Shown: piece by piece, positions 1 to 6,295 of the stretch | Numbering within the stretch: position 1 is the stretch's first letter | Layout: each line of letters starts with the position of its first letter | NCBI GenBank assembly: GCA_045658425.1 | Contig: JAZOVB010000001.1 | Coordinates: 1-19,531 of the forward strand | Direction of reading: 5' to 3' | Origin: SIG450 sp045658425 | GTDB taxonomy: Bacteria > Bacillota > Clostridia > UMGS1840 > HGM11507 | Length of the DNA: 19,531 nt | Program-made: the position numbers and the translations under genes | The notes under the pieces: model-generated | Database searches by the model: none | The model's input: the letters and a program-made list of their open reading frames with translations, nothing else | What the model was told of the DNA's origin: nothing

Positions 1-24
1 GTAATATTTTGTGGAAAAATGTAT

Positions 25-49
25 TTTTTTGTATACTATATACAAAAAA
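25..49. repeat. AT-rich palindrome upstream of sigH promoter
   Basis: GTATA (31-35) and TATAC (39-43) form an inverted repeat around CTA. It is extended by a T run on the left and an A run on the right, giving about 11 pairs. The T run lies on the 5' side on each strand, so this does not look like a normal terminator. It may be a protein-binding site or chance in very AT-rich DNA. Confidence 0.3.
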
Positions 50-93
50 TAAAATATTCAATAAGTACTTTTGACGAAAATGTAAAAAAATAT

Positions 94-122
94 TTGACAA
101 CTAAGTTTATAATGTGTATAAT
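94..122 (+). promoter_or_regulatory. Predicted sigma-A promoter of sigH
   Basis: A perfect TTGACA (94-99) is followed after 17 bases by a perfect TATAAT (117-122), about 40 bases before the sigH start. Both boxes and the spacing match the vegetative consensus, so sigH is probably transcribed by the housekeeping polymerase. A start site near 129-131 would leave a leader of roughly 33 bases. Confidence 0.8.
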
Positions 123-162
123 GATTTTATAAGTTTTAAAAGGATATCCGGCAGGTGTTTTT

Positions 163-780
163 GTGAGAACTAAAGATATTAATAATCCTCAGCTGATAAA
201 TGGTGCAAAAGACGGCGATACCGAATGTTTAGAGATAATTTTTGATGAGTTTCGCGGATATATCCGCAGTCTTTCAAATAAATACTATCTTGTGGGTGCC
301 GATAATGATGACCTTATCCAGGAGGGGATGATAGGTCTTTTTAAGGCTATCCGTGATTATCGTTTTGATGAAGGAGTTACTTTTCATAGTTTTGCGGTTG
401 TCTGTATTCAAAGACAGGTTAAGACTGCCTTAAAACTTGCCACAAGAAAAAAACATCTTCCTCTTAATCAGTCTGTATCTTTACAGTCTTCCAAATTTGA
501 GGAGGACGGGGATAAGGAATTATCCGAATATATTGAGGATAAAAGAGAAATCAATCCTGAAGAAATTTATATCAATAATGAAACCTTCGCACAGCTTAAC
601 AGACTTTTATATGAAGCCTTAAGTAAGCTTGAGCTTAATATACTTATTCTTTATAATCAGCATTTATCTTATAAGGAAATATCCGAGGTTACAGGTAAAA
701 GTGTTAAATCAATAGATAATGCTGTTCAGAGAATAAAGAAAAAGCTGGAGGTTATAAAAAAACAATATATGTCCATGTAG
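163..780 (+). CDS. sigH: RNA polymerase sigma-H-type (Spo0H) sigma factor
   Basis: This is a sigma-70 family factor of 205 residues, close to the usual SigH length (about 210-218). Region 2, which binds core polymerase and melts the -10 element, is visible at about residues 20-100, with the region 2.2 stretch DDLIQEGMIGLFKAIRDYR near 49-67. A region 4 helix-turn-helix with SYKEISEVTGKSVKSIDNAVQRIKKKL fills the C-terminus. In Bacillus and clostridia SigH drives early sporulation and transition-phase genes. The start is GTG with an AGGTG ribosome site (153-157) five bases upstream; no better ATG exists nearby. The usual clostridial neighbours rpmG, secE and nusG do not follow. Instead the TAG stop lies inside a tRNA-like sequence. 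The family call is strong; orthology to Spo0H rests on motif resemblance. Confidence 0.9.
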   Translation: MRTKDINNPQLINGAKDGDTECLEIIFDEFRGYIRSLSNKYYLVGADNDDLIQEGMIGLFKAIRDYRFDEGVTFHSFAVVCIQRQVKTALKLATRKKHLPLNQSVSLQSSKFEEDGDKELSEYIEDKREINPEEIYINNETFAQLNRLLYEALSKLELNILILYNQHLSYKEISEVTGKSVKSIDNAVQRIKKKLEVIKKQYMSM

Positions 781-859
781 CTCATTGGCAGAGTGCTGTT
801 TTTCGCGGGTTCAATTCTGTGTTTAATGGAGGAGACGGTTCGATTCCGGACGCTGGACT
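771..859 (+). ncRNA. tRNA-like sequence (degenerate or non-canonical tRNA)
   Basis: The stretch has the parts of a tRNA but not a normal core. GTCCA (771-775) pairs with TGGAC (854-858) as a five-pair acceptor-like stem. A standard D arm follows: GCTC (780-783), loop ATTGGCA, and GAGT (791-794). Near the 3' end GGTTCGATTCC (837-847) matches the T-loop consensus, although only three stem pairs form. Between them, where an anticodon arm should be, there is a T-rich stretch and a second T-loop-like TTCAATT (810-816) inside a wobble-rich five-pair stem (804-808 with 817-821). I find no plausible 7-base anticodon loop, and no CCA is encoded. The 5' end overlaps the last ten bases of sigH, and the sigH stop TAG is part of the D-arm lead-in. 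It may be a decayed tRNA, two fused tRNA remnants, or a tRNA-mimicking regulatory RNA. The resemblance is clear; any function is unknown. Confidence 0.5.
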
Positions 860-894
860 AAAAAATATTTCTATTTTCAAAAGGAGAAAAAACT

Positions 895-1170
895 ATGTAT
901 CAGGACAAAACACTTATCTGCAAGGATTGCGGAAACGAATTTGTATTTACAGCAGGGGAGCAGGAATTCTACGCTGAGAAAGGCTTTGAAAACGAACCTG
1001 TTCGTTGCAAGGATTGCAGAGTGTCAAGAAAAGCAAGCATCCGCGAAAAGAGAGAGCTTCATGTAGCAGTTTGTGCAGAATGTGGCGGAGAAGCAAAGGT
1101 TCCATTCATTCCAAAGGATGACCGTCCGGTTTACTGCAGCGAATGTTTCAGCAAAAAAAGCGCTGAATAA
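895..1170 (+). CDS. Small zinc-ribbon protein with four CxxC motifs
   Basis: A 91-residue soluble protein with two separate zinc-binding units. The first is CKDC (9-12) and CKDC (38-41), joined by a stretch with EQEFYAEKGFENEPVRC. This resembles the 'probable zinc-ribbon' family (zf-trcl type). The second is CAEC (60-63) and CSEC (81-84), exactly 17 residues apart with VPFIPKDDRPVYC. This fits the CxxC-x17-CxxC domain described in bacteria and archaea. Eight cysteines can bind two zinc ions. Such proteins are common in clostridia, but no function is established that I can name; nucleic-acid or protein binding is a guess. AAGGAG (881-886) precedes the ATG. The base composition is noticeably less AT-rich than in sigH. 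It follows the tRNA-like sequence and ends at a strong terminator, so it may be co-transcribed with sigH. Confidence 0.8.
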   Translation: MYQDKTLICKDCGNEFVFTAGEQEFYAEKGFENEPVRCKDCRVSRKASIREKRELHVAVCAECGGEAKVPFIPKDDRPVYCSECFSKKSAE

Positions 1171-1198
1171 TTAAAATCGAAATTTGATTTGTAAAAGT

Positions 1199-1226
1199 AG
1201 CGGAATCTTGTATTCCGCTTTTTTAT
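1199..1226 (+). terminator. Rho-independent terminator after the zinc-ribbon gene
   Basis: An eight-pair stem AGCGGAAT (1199-1206) / ATTCCGCT (1212-1219) has a five-base loop and is followed directly by a T tract. It ends the sigH/zinc-ribbon unit just before the next promoter. Confidence 0.88.
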
Positions 1227-1247
1227 TTGTAAAATTATGAAAAAAAC

Positions 1248-1277
1248 TTGCATTTAGATACTTAGTTGTAGTATAAT
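1248..1277 (+). promoter_or_regulatory. Predicted sigma-A promoter for the DUF1858-to-rluB run
   Basis: TTGCAT (1248-1253) is followed by an 18-base spacer and a perfect TATAAT (1272-1277), just past the preceding terminator and 34 bases before the first start codon. All following genes up to rluB are close together on the same strand, so this may be the main promoter of that run. Confidence 0.7.
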
Positions 1278-1311
1278 AATAAATAATAATGTGTAAATGG
1301 AGTGATTAGTT

Positions 1312-1518
1312 ATGAAAATAACAAAGGATACTGTAATTGCAGATGTTTTAAAGCTTGATGCAGATTTAGCACCCTTCTTTTTAGAAATCGGTATGCACTG
1401 CCTTGGCTGTCCTTCTGCTACAAGTGAAACAATTGAAGAAGCCTGTGATGTTCACGGTGCTGATTGTGAGCTTTTGCTTGAAAAGATTAATGATTTTCTT
1501 GAAGAGGGGGCAAATTAA
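1312..1518 (+). CDS. DUF1858 hybrid-cluster-associated redox disulfide protein
   Basis: A 68-residue protein with the DUF1858 pattern: a short N-terminal segment (KDTVIADVLK), a helical middle (LAPFFLEIGMHCLGCPSA) and a CxxC pair at C30 and C33. Members are often called hybrid-cluster-protein-associated redox disulfide proteins, because the domain is found beside or fused to hybrid cluster proteins and some redox enzymes. No such gene is in this window. Two more cysteines lie at about 45 and 52. The start has GGAG (1299-1302) upstream. The next gene begins on the base right after this stop, so the two are very likely co-translated. A thiol redox or metal-binding role is inferred from the family only. 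Confidence 0.85.
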   Translation: MKITKDTVIADVLKLDADLAPFFLEIGMHCLGCPSATSETIEEACDVHGADCELLLEKINDFLEEGAN

Positions 1519-1800
1519 ATGTCTGACAATAAATTAATGTATAAGGATAAGCCCTTATCCCGTATGGGAAATACCATTTATTATGGTGATTTTTCGGAAA
1601 AATATATTATTATAATCGATATTCTTGAGGAAAAAGAAGTGGATGGTAAAACCGTTCCCTCCAAGCTTACAATTAAGCTTAATCAGAATAGCGGTCAGCT
1701 TAATTTTAAGCCTGTAAGAAAGGCTGAAAGAACAAGTCTTTATGTTGCACTTGATTTAGCTGAATACTGGCTAAAAGAAGCATTGGAGATGGATCCCTGA
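1519..1800 (+). CDS. Conserved-looking small protein of unknown function
   Basis: I do not recognise this 93-residue protein. It has no signal peptide, membrane segment or cysteine motif. The first two thirds look beta-rich with alternating hydrophobic residues (TIYYGDFSEKYIIIIDIL, then KLTIKLNQ), and the end is a helix (LYVALDLAEYWLKEAL). That suggests a compact alpha/beta fold. It starts directly after the preceding stop with GAGGGGG (1504-1510) as ribosome site, and its stop TGA overlaps the ATG of the membrane peptidase gene (TGATG). This tight linkage on both sides supports it being a real, translated gene. A link to the redox protein or the peptidase is possible but unproven. Confidence 0.75.
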   Translation: MSDNKLMYKDKPLSRMGNTIYYGDFSEKYIIIIDILEEKEVDGKTVPSKLTIKLNQNSGQLNFKPVRKAERTSLYVALDLAEYWLKEALEMDP

Positions 1801-2453
1801 TGCAGGAATTATTAAGTAATATCCCTGTTATCCTTATAAGCCTTCTTGCATTCTTGCTTTCTATATCCTGCCACGAATTTGCGCATGGATATACCGCATA
1901 TAAAATGGGGGATTTAACTGCTAAAGTAAATGGCAGACTTACTCTTAATCCTGCAAAGCATTTTGATTTATTTTCGGTAATCTTTTTTGTAGTTTTCCGC
2001 TTCGGATGGGCAAAGGGGGTTCCCATTAATCCCAATAATTTTAAAAATCCAAAGCACGGTATGGTGTATTCGGCACTTGCAGGTCCTGTTACCAATGTTA
2101 TACTTGCATTTTTATTTGCTGTTGTTTACGGACTGCTTTGCAAAATTCCGTTTGCTGATGAAAATATACTATACCATATAACCTATTATTTTGCAGTTTT
2201 TTCATGGCAGATGATATCGGTTAATGCAATGCTTGCGGTTTTTAATCTGTTTCCCATACCGCCTCTTGACGGTTCGAAAATTTTTCTGGCGGTACTTCCT
2301 GAAAATACCTATTTCAGAGTTCTGGAATATGACCGTTATATGATGATAGTATCGCTTATTGTTGTATATACAGGTGTGCTTGACAGATTTATATTCACAG
2401 GTGTGGATAAGCTTATAGTGATAATAGAAAAAATTGTAGGAGTTATATTATAA
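1800..2453 (+). CDS. Site-2 protease family (M50) membrane metallopeptidase
   Basis: A 217-residue integral membrane protein. The zinc motif HEFAH lies at residues 25-29 within the first hydrophobic helix, with H25, H29 and catalytic E26. The third zinc ligand is the aspartate of PPLDGSK (D157), preceded by the usual NLFPIPP. About four to five hydrophobic segments are visible. The protein has no PDZ or CBS domain, so it is the short type common in clostridia, often found just upstream of scpA. Members cut transmembrane segments of substrate proteins inside the membrane; the substrate here is unknown. It might play a SpoIVFB- or RseP-like role, but the sequence does not decide. The start overlaps the preceding stop by one base, and the stop is directly followed by the scpA ATG. 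Confidence 0.88.
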   Translation: MQELLSNIPVILISLLAFLLSISCHEFAHGYTAYKMGDLTAKVNGRLTLNPAKHFDLFSVIFFVVFRFGWAKGVPINPNNFKNPKHGMVYSALAGPVTNVILAFLFAVVYGLLCKIPFADENILYHITYYFAVFSWQMISVNAMLAVFNLFPIPPLDGSKIFLAVLPENTYFRVLEYDRYMMIVSLIVVYTGVLDRFIFTGVDKLIVIIEKIVGVIL

Positions 2454-3185
2454 ATGGAACAGCTTACCTTTAAAACTCACGAATTTGAAGGGCCTCTTGA
2501 CTTATTGCTCTTTTTAATAAAGGCAAATAAGGTTAATATATACGATATACCCATAGTGGAAATATCCGAGCAGTATATAAGCTATGTTAACGAAATGAAG
2601 GAAATGGACCTTGATTATACTTCGGAGTTTCTTGTAATGGCTTCCGAGCTTTTATATATAAAATCCAAAATGCTGCTTCCTGTTGAAAAGAATGAAGACG
2701 GAGAGGTTATCGACCCCCGTACCGAGCTTGTTGCAAAGCTATTGGAATACCAGAAATATAAAGAGCTTTCCGAGTTTTTAAAAGGACGCGAGGATATAGG
2801 AAGATTTTCCTTTGTAAAGCCGAGAAGTAAGGTAAAGGGTATAAGATATGATAATGATGACCTGGAGGTTTCGGTGCTTGACCTTGTAAATGCATTTCAG
2901 GATGTTATTGACAGGATTGAAAGAAAGCTGCCGCCTCCGAAAACTTCTTTTGTTGGCATTGTTGCCCGTGAAGAGGTCAATATGAAGGACAGGATTGATA
3001 TTATAAAAAGCTACCTTTCCGAAAACAAAAAGGTTGAATTTGATTCGCTTTTTATAAATACATGCTCAACAAGACCTCAGATAATAGTTACCTTTTTAGG
3101 TATACTTGAGCTTATTAAATTAAGCAAAATCATTGTAAAAAAACAAAATGATTCAATGTATATTACATTAAAGGAAGAAGAGTAA
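2454..3185 (+). CDS. scpA: Segregation and condensation protein A
   Basis: A 243-residue kleisin of normal length. The start contains the family hallmark FEGPLDLLLFLIKANKVNIYDIPI (about residues 11-34), followed by the EISEQYISY helix and the SELLYIKSKMLLP segment that bind the SMC neck. The C-terminal winged helix (about 170-240, with FLGILELIKLSKI) binds the SMC head. ScpA joins ScpB and SMC into the ring that organises and separates newly replicated chromosomes at origins. An AGGAG site (2438-2442) lies 11 bases before the ATG, which directly follows the previous stop. scpB starts immediately after this stop, the usual firmicute pairing. No smc gene is in the window. Confidence 0.95.
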   Translation: MEQLTFKTHEFEGPLDLLLFLIKANKVNIYDIPIVEISEQYISYVNEMKEMDLDYTSEFLVMASELLYIKSKMLLPVEKNEDGEVIDPRTELVAKLLEYQKYKELSEFLKGREDIGRFSFVKPRSKVKGIRYDNDDLEVSVLDLVNAFQDVIDRIERKLPPPKTSFVGIVAREEVNMKDRIDIIKSYLSENKKVEFDSLFINTCSTRPQIIVTFLGILELIKLSKIIVKKQNDSMYITLKEEE

Positions 3186-3827
3186 ATGTTAGGAATTGAA
3201 GATAAAGAGCTTTATAATGCTATCGAAGCTTTGCTTTTTGTAGCTGGTGACCCTGTCTCTTTGGACAGGATTGCTGAGGCTTTAGAGCTTCCCCAGGAAG
3301 AGCTTGAAGAGTTTATGCCCAAGATGCTTGATGAATATAACTATGAGCGAAGAGGAATAAAGCTTATTAAACTTGAAAATTCATATCAGCTTACTACCCG
3401 TTCTGAATATTTTGATGCGGTGGTAAGGATGGTTACCCATAAGCAGAAGCAGGTGCTGTCACCTGCTACCTTGGAGGTTTTATCCATTATCTCTTATAAT
3501 CAGCCCATTACAAAAGCGGCAATTGAAAAGGTAAGAGGGGTAGATTCCTCTTATTCTATTGCAAAGCTTTTAGAAAGAGAATTGATTGAACAAAGAGGAA
3601 GACTTAATGCACCCGGAAGACCTGTGCTTTATGGTACTACTGATGAATTCTTAAGATGCTTCGGGCTTCAGTCTCTTGATGAAATGCCCAATCTTGAAGA
3701 GGATTTGTCACAGCTTGGTGTTGAGACTGATCCCGATAAGGATAATGTAACCTTTGAAGAGCTTGAAATGCGAATGGAAAACGGAGAGGATTATGAAGTT
3801 GATTCCTCCGACCCATCATTTTTATAA
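3186..3827 (+). CDS. scpB: Segregation and condensation protein B
   Basis: A 213-residue protein made of two winged-helix domains. The N-terminal part begins with the typical LYNAIEALLFVAGDPVS. The central part holds LSPATLEVLSIISYNQPITKAAIE with VRGVDS, followed by LIEQRGRLNAPGRPVLYGTT near residues 135-155, all ScpB hallmarks. The C-terminus is an acidic tail of about 40 residues. ScpB dimers bind ScpA and stabilise the SMC-kleisin complex. The ATG follows the scpA stop directly, with the A/G-rich end of scpA serving as a weak ribosome site, so translation coupling with scpA is likely. Confidence 0.95.
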   Translation: MLGIEDKELYNAIEALLFVAGDPVSLDRIAEALELPQEELEEFMPKMLDEYNYERRGIKLIKLENSYQLTTRSEYFDAVVRMVTHKQKQVLSPATLEVLSIISYNQPITKAAIEKVRGVDSSYSIAKLLERELIEQRGRLNAPGRPVLYGTTDEFLRCFGLQSLDEMPNLEEDLSQLGVETDPDKDNVTFEELEMRMENGEDYEVDSSDPSFL

Positions 3828-3851
3828 TACATAATGACGGAGGTATATAAA

Positions 3852-4289
3852 ATGGCTGAACATCCAATTGAAGGAATTATGAGCACAGCGCTTGAAAATA
3901 TTAAAAAGATGATAGATGTCAATACTATTATCGGAAATCCCGTTACCACACCTGACGGAACGGTTATTATTCCTGTTTCCAAGGTTGCCTTTGGTTTTTG
4001 TGCAGGCGGCAGTGAATTTGGTGCTCCCGTTGTGAACACTTCGGGCGTAAATTCCAAATTTGGCGGTGGAAGCGGTGCCGGTGTCTCTATTACTCCCGTT
4101 GCATTTTTAGTTGTAAACGGAACTAATGTAAGGCTTATTTCTATGTCCTCTGCATCAACTGCAACTGATAAAATTGTGGATATGATTCCTGAAGTGCTTG
4201 ATAAATTTACCGAGCTTATTTCAGGTTCCAAGAAAGATAAAAAAATAAAATTCCAGGCAGAAGCCGAGGAAGAAATTGTTATGGAATAA
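3852..4289 (+). CDS. ytfJ: YtfJ/GerW family sporulation protein
   Basis: A protein of about 145 residues starting MAEHPIEGIMSTALENIKKMIDVNTIIG. It has the family features TTPDGTVIIPVSKVAFGFCAGGSEF and a glycine-rich stretch (SKFGGGSGAGVSITPVAFLVV). In Bacillus the family member YtfJ (GerW) is needed for normal spore germination linked to the cortex. The start chosen is ATG 3852, because GGAGG (3839-3843) lies eight bases before it. An in-frame ATG at 3834 would put that GGAGG inside the gene and has no site of its own. The place after scpB and before a D-Ala-D-Ala carboxypeptidase is the usual clostridial arrangement. The C-terminus is rich in lysine, then glutamate. The family call is firm; the role here is inferred. 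Confidence 0.92.
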   Translation: MAEHPIEGIMSTALENIKKMIDVNTIIGNPVTTPDGTVIIPVSKVAFGFCAGGSEFGAPVVNTSGVNSKFGGGSGAGVSITPVAFLVVNGTNVRLISMSSASTATDKIVDMIPEVLDKFTELISGSKKDKKIKFQAEAEEEIVME

Positions 4290-4298
4290 TTGAATTTA

Positions 4299-4340
4299 AC
4301 CCACTCATATACATATAAGTGTGAATGTATGTGAGTGGGT
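4299..4340 (+). repeat. 16-bp hairpin between ytfJ and the carboxypeptidase gene
   Basis: ACCCACTCATATACAT (4299-4314) pairs with ATGTATGTGAGTGGGT (4325-4340) over 16 pairs with one G-T wobble, closing a ten-base loop. The 3' arm ends six bases before the next start codon (4347) and includes the GAGTGGGT purine stretch, the only plausible ribosome-binding sequence. Only GATTTTATG follows, so a terminator role would be weak. A structure that limits ribosome access, a processing site or an attenuator is possible. Confidence 0.7.
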
Positions 4341-4346
4341 GATTTT

Positions 4347-5450
4347 ATGAAAAAAATTATTTTGGTGTTACTGATGCTTATGACTTCTTTGAATAATGTA
4401 TATGCATTTGACGGTATTTCCGCAAAGGCATATATACTGATGGAGCAGTCAACAGGAACTGTGATTTTTGAAAAAAACAGCAATGTAAAAATGAAGCCGG
4501 CAAGCACAACAAAGATTTTAACCGCAATATGTGCTATTGAGAATTCACGGCTTACCGATATTGTTACAGTTTCAAAAAAAGCCGCATATCAGGAAGGGTC
4601 ATCGGTTTATTTAAAACAGGGTGATAAAATTTCTATGGAGGATTTGGTTTACGGGCTTATGTTAAACTCGGGAAATGATGCGGCGGTTGCAATAGCTGAG
4701 CATATATCTGATGATACAGAAAAATTTTCTTTTGTTATGAATAATAAGGCAAAGGATATCGGTGCACTTAATTCAAACTTTAAAAATCCCAACGGTCTTG
4801 ATGATGATAATCACTATGTAACTGCCTACGACCTTGCTCTTATAACTTCTTATGCACTCAATAATGATAAATTTAAAAAGATTGTATCGTCAAAAAGTAA
4901 AATTATATCGGATAAAAACGGTGTTAAAAAATATCTTTCCAATCATAATAAAATGCTTCATTTGTACGATGGATGTATAGGAGTGAAAACCGGATTTACA
5001 AAAAAATCAGGTCGTACTCTGGTTACCGCCGCTCAAAGAGACGGTGTAAATCTTGTTGCGGTAACTTTAAATGCTCCTGATGATTGGGACGACCATAAAA
5101 AGCTTCTTGATGAAGGTTTTTTGCGGGTGAAAAAAGAAATAATAATTGATAAAAATAAAATTGTAGATAATGTTGAGGTTAAAAAGGGAGCAGCTGATTT
5201 TCTCCCTGTAAAATGTAAGGAAGAATATTATGGTGTGAAGATTTCAGATGAAGCATCGGACTATGATGTTATATATAAATACCGTAAGCTTAAAGCCCCT
5301 GTAAAAAAAGGCGATGAGGCAGGGGAGGCCGTTGTTTTAAAAAACGGCAAAGAGGTTTTTAAAACAAAGCTTATAACTTTGGATGGTACGGAACGGAAAA
5401 AAGGATTTTCATTAATAGAATTTATAAAGAGGATATTTGGTTATGATTAG
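4347..5450 (+). CDS. Exported serine-type D-alanyl-D-alanine carboxypeptidase
   Basis: A 367-residue penicillin-binding protein of the DacF/DacB type (peptidase S11). A signal peptide covers about residues 1-20 (MKKIILVLLMLMTSLNNVYA). The three active-site motifs are present: STTK with nucleophile S53, SGN at 108-110 and KTG at 214-216. The C-terminal part (about 265-345) resembles the beta-rich PBP5-like domain, and the end (FSLIEFIKRIFGYD) could be the amphipathic membrane anchor. The enzyme removes the last D-alanine from peptidoglycan stem peptides; beside ytfJ it may act on spore cortex. ATG 4347 is preferred over the in-frame GTG 4335, which lies inside the hairpin stem. The spmA and spmB genes that often follow in spore formers are absent; the gene instead overlaps rluB by eight bases. 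Confidence 0.92.
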   Translation: MKKIILVLLMLMTSLNNVYAFDGISAKAYILMEQSTGTVIFEKNSNVKMKPASTTKILTAICAIENSRLTDIVTVSKKAAYQEGSSVYLKQGDKISMEDLVYGLMLNSGNDAAVAIAEHISDDTEKFSFVMNNKAKDIGALNSNFKNPNGLDDDNHYVTAYDLALITSYALNNDKFKKIVSSKSKIISDKNGVKKYLSNHNKMLHLYDGCIGVKTGFTKKSGRTLVTAAQRDGVNLVAVTLNAPDDWDDHKKLLDEGFLRVKKEIIIDKNKIVDNVEVKKGAADFLPVKCKEEYYGVKISDEASDYDVIYKYRKLKAPVKKGDEAGEAVVLKNGKEVFKTKLITLDGTERKKGFSLIEFIKRIFGYD

Positions 5451-6138
5451 ACTTCAGAAATTTATAAGTGACGCGGGGGTTACCTCGAGAAGAAAGGCAG
5501 AAGAACTTATAGTCTCGGGTAGGGTAAAGGTAAATGGAACTGTTGCGGAAATTGGCTGCAAAGTGGATGAATTAAAAGATATTGTAGAGGTTGATGGTAA
5601 AAAGATTACCCTTAACGAAAAGAATGTATATATACTTCTTAATAAGCCGGTAGGGTATTTGTCTTCGGTAACTGATGACAGGGGAAGAAAAACTGTAGTG
5701 GAGCTTGTAGGGATAAAGGAACGTATTTTCCCTGTGGGAAGGCTCGACTATGATACTGAAGGGCTTCTTATTCTTACAAATGATGGTGATTTTACTTATA
5801 AAGTAACCCATCCTAAATTTGAAATAAATAAAACATATATTGCCACCCTTGATAAAAAAGCCGAATGGGATAAAATCAAGATTTTAAATGAGGGCGTTGA
5901 AATAGAGGATTATGTTGGAAAGGCAAATGAGCTTTCCGTTATCAATGAAGAAAAAAATGAAGTTTTGATTACCATTTCACAGGGGAAAAATCGCCAGGTA
6001 AGAAAAATGTTTGAAAAAACAGGATATACCGTAAAAAAACTACGAAGAATAAGGATTGGCGGTCTTATGCTGGGTAATCTTCCGAAAGGGCAGTGGCGTG
6101 AGCTTTCAAAAAAAGAAGCGGAAAAAATATTCATATAA
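5443..6138 (+). CDS. rluB: RluB-type 23S rRNA pseudouridine synthase
   Basis: A 231-residue enzyme with an N-terminal S4 RNA-binding domain (LQKFISDAGVTSRRKAEELIVSGRVKVNG, about residues 4-32). The RsuA/RluB catalytic domain holds VGRLDYDTEGLLILTNDGDF, where the aspartate at 102 is the expected nucleophile, and a C-terminal GKNRQVRKMFEKTG motif. Family members make pseudouridine at about position 2605 of 23S rRNA; RluB rather than RsuA or RluF is chosen from resemblance to Bacillus YpuL and from the location near scpAB and the carboxypeptidase. ATG 5443 is used because AGAGG (5428-5432) is well spaced to it; an in-frame TTG at 5437 is too close. The start overlaps the upstream gene by eight bases (ATGATTAG), indicating coupling. 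No clear terminator follows. Confidence 0.9.
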   Translation: MIRLQKFISDAGVTSRRKAEELIVSGRVKVNGTVAEIGCKVDELKDIVEVDGKKITLNEKNVYILLNKPVGYLSSVTDDRGRKTVVELVGIKERIFPVGRLDYDTEGLLILTNDGDFTYKVTHPKFEINKTYIATLDKKAEWDKIKILNEGVEIEDYVGKANELSVINEEKNEVLITISQGKNRQVRKMFEKTGYTVKKLRRIRIGGLMLGNLPKGQWRELSKKEAEKIFI

Positions 6139-6187
6139 TTTTTATGTGGCTAAGTTTTGGTAAAAAAACAAAAAAACTATTGATTAT

Positions 6188-6215
6188 TTGACAAAAGTGT
6201 TGTAAAATGTAGAAG
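6188..6215 (+). promoter_or_regulatory. Possible promoter of the decarboxylase operon
   Basis: A perfect TTGACA (6188-6193) is followed after 16 bases by TAGAAG (6210-6215), a weak match to the -10 box. It lies about 80 bases before the first gene of the carboxyltransferase operon, in a 157-base gap. The -35 is convincing; the -10 is not. Confidence 0.5.
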
Positions 6216-6227
6216 ATGGGTAAAATT

Positions 6228-6258
6228 GGATTTATTTCGTATTATATGGGATAAATCC
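6228..6258. repeat. Inverted repeat in the decarboxylase operon leader
   Basis: GGATTTAT (6228-6235) and ATAAATCC (6251-6258) are perfect inverted copies 15 bases apart, downstream of the possible promoter and 27 bases before the ribosome site. It could be an operator for a repressor or a leader hairpin. It is not followed by a T run, so it is not a terminator. Confidence 0.45.
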
Positions 6259-6295
6259 TATACTTATAAATGAAAATTTAAATCAGGAGGGTACT

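Noticed and set aside
771..859. Ordinary functional tRNA gene
   Set aside because: D-arm and T-loop consensus are present, but no seven-base anticodon loop on a five-pair stem can be drawn and the T stem has only three pairs.
1706..2095. Minus-strand open frame of 129 codons opposite the membrane peptidase
   Set aside because: It lies antisense to the HEFAH-containing peptidase gene; no motif or ribosome site supports it.
4335..4346. GTG start giving four extra residues to the carboxypeptidase
   Set aside because: The GTG lies inside the hairpin stem and has no ribosome site; ATG 4347 gives a normal signal peptide start (MKK).
3791..4507. Long minus-strand open frame (238 codons) opposite ytfJ and the start of the carboxypeptidase gene
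   Set aside because: It covers the well-supported ytfJ gene entirely, resembles no family, and is low-complexity Ser/Thr/Ile-rich as expected of an antisense frame of AT-rich coding DNA.
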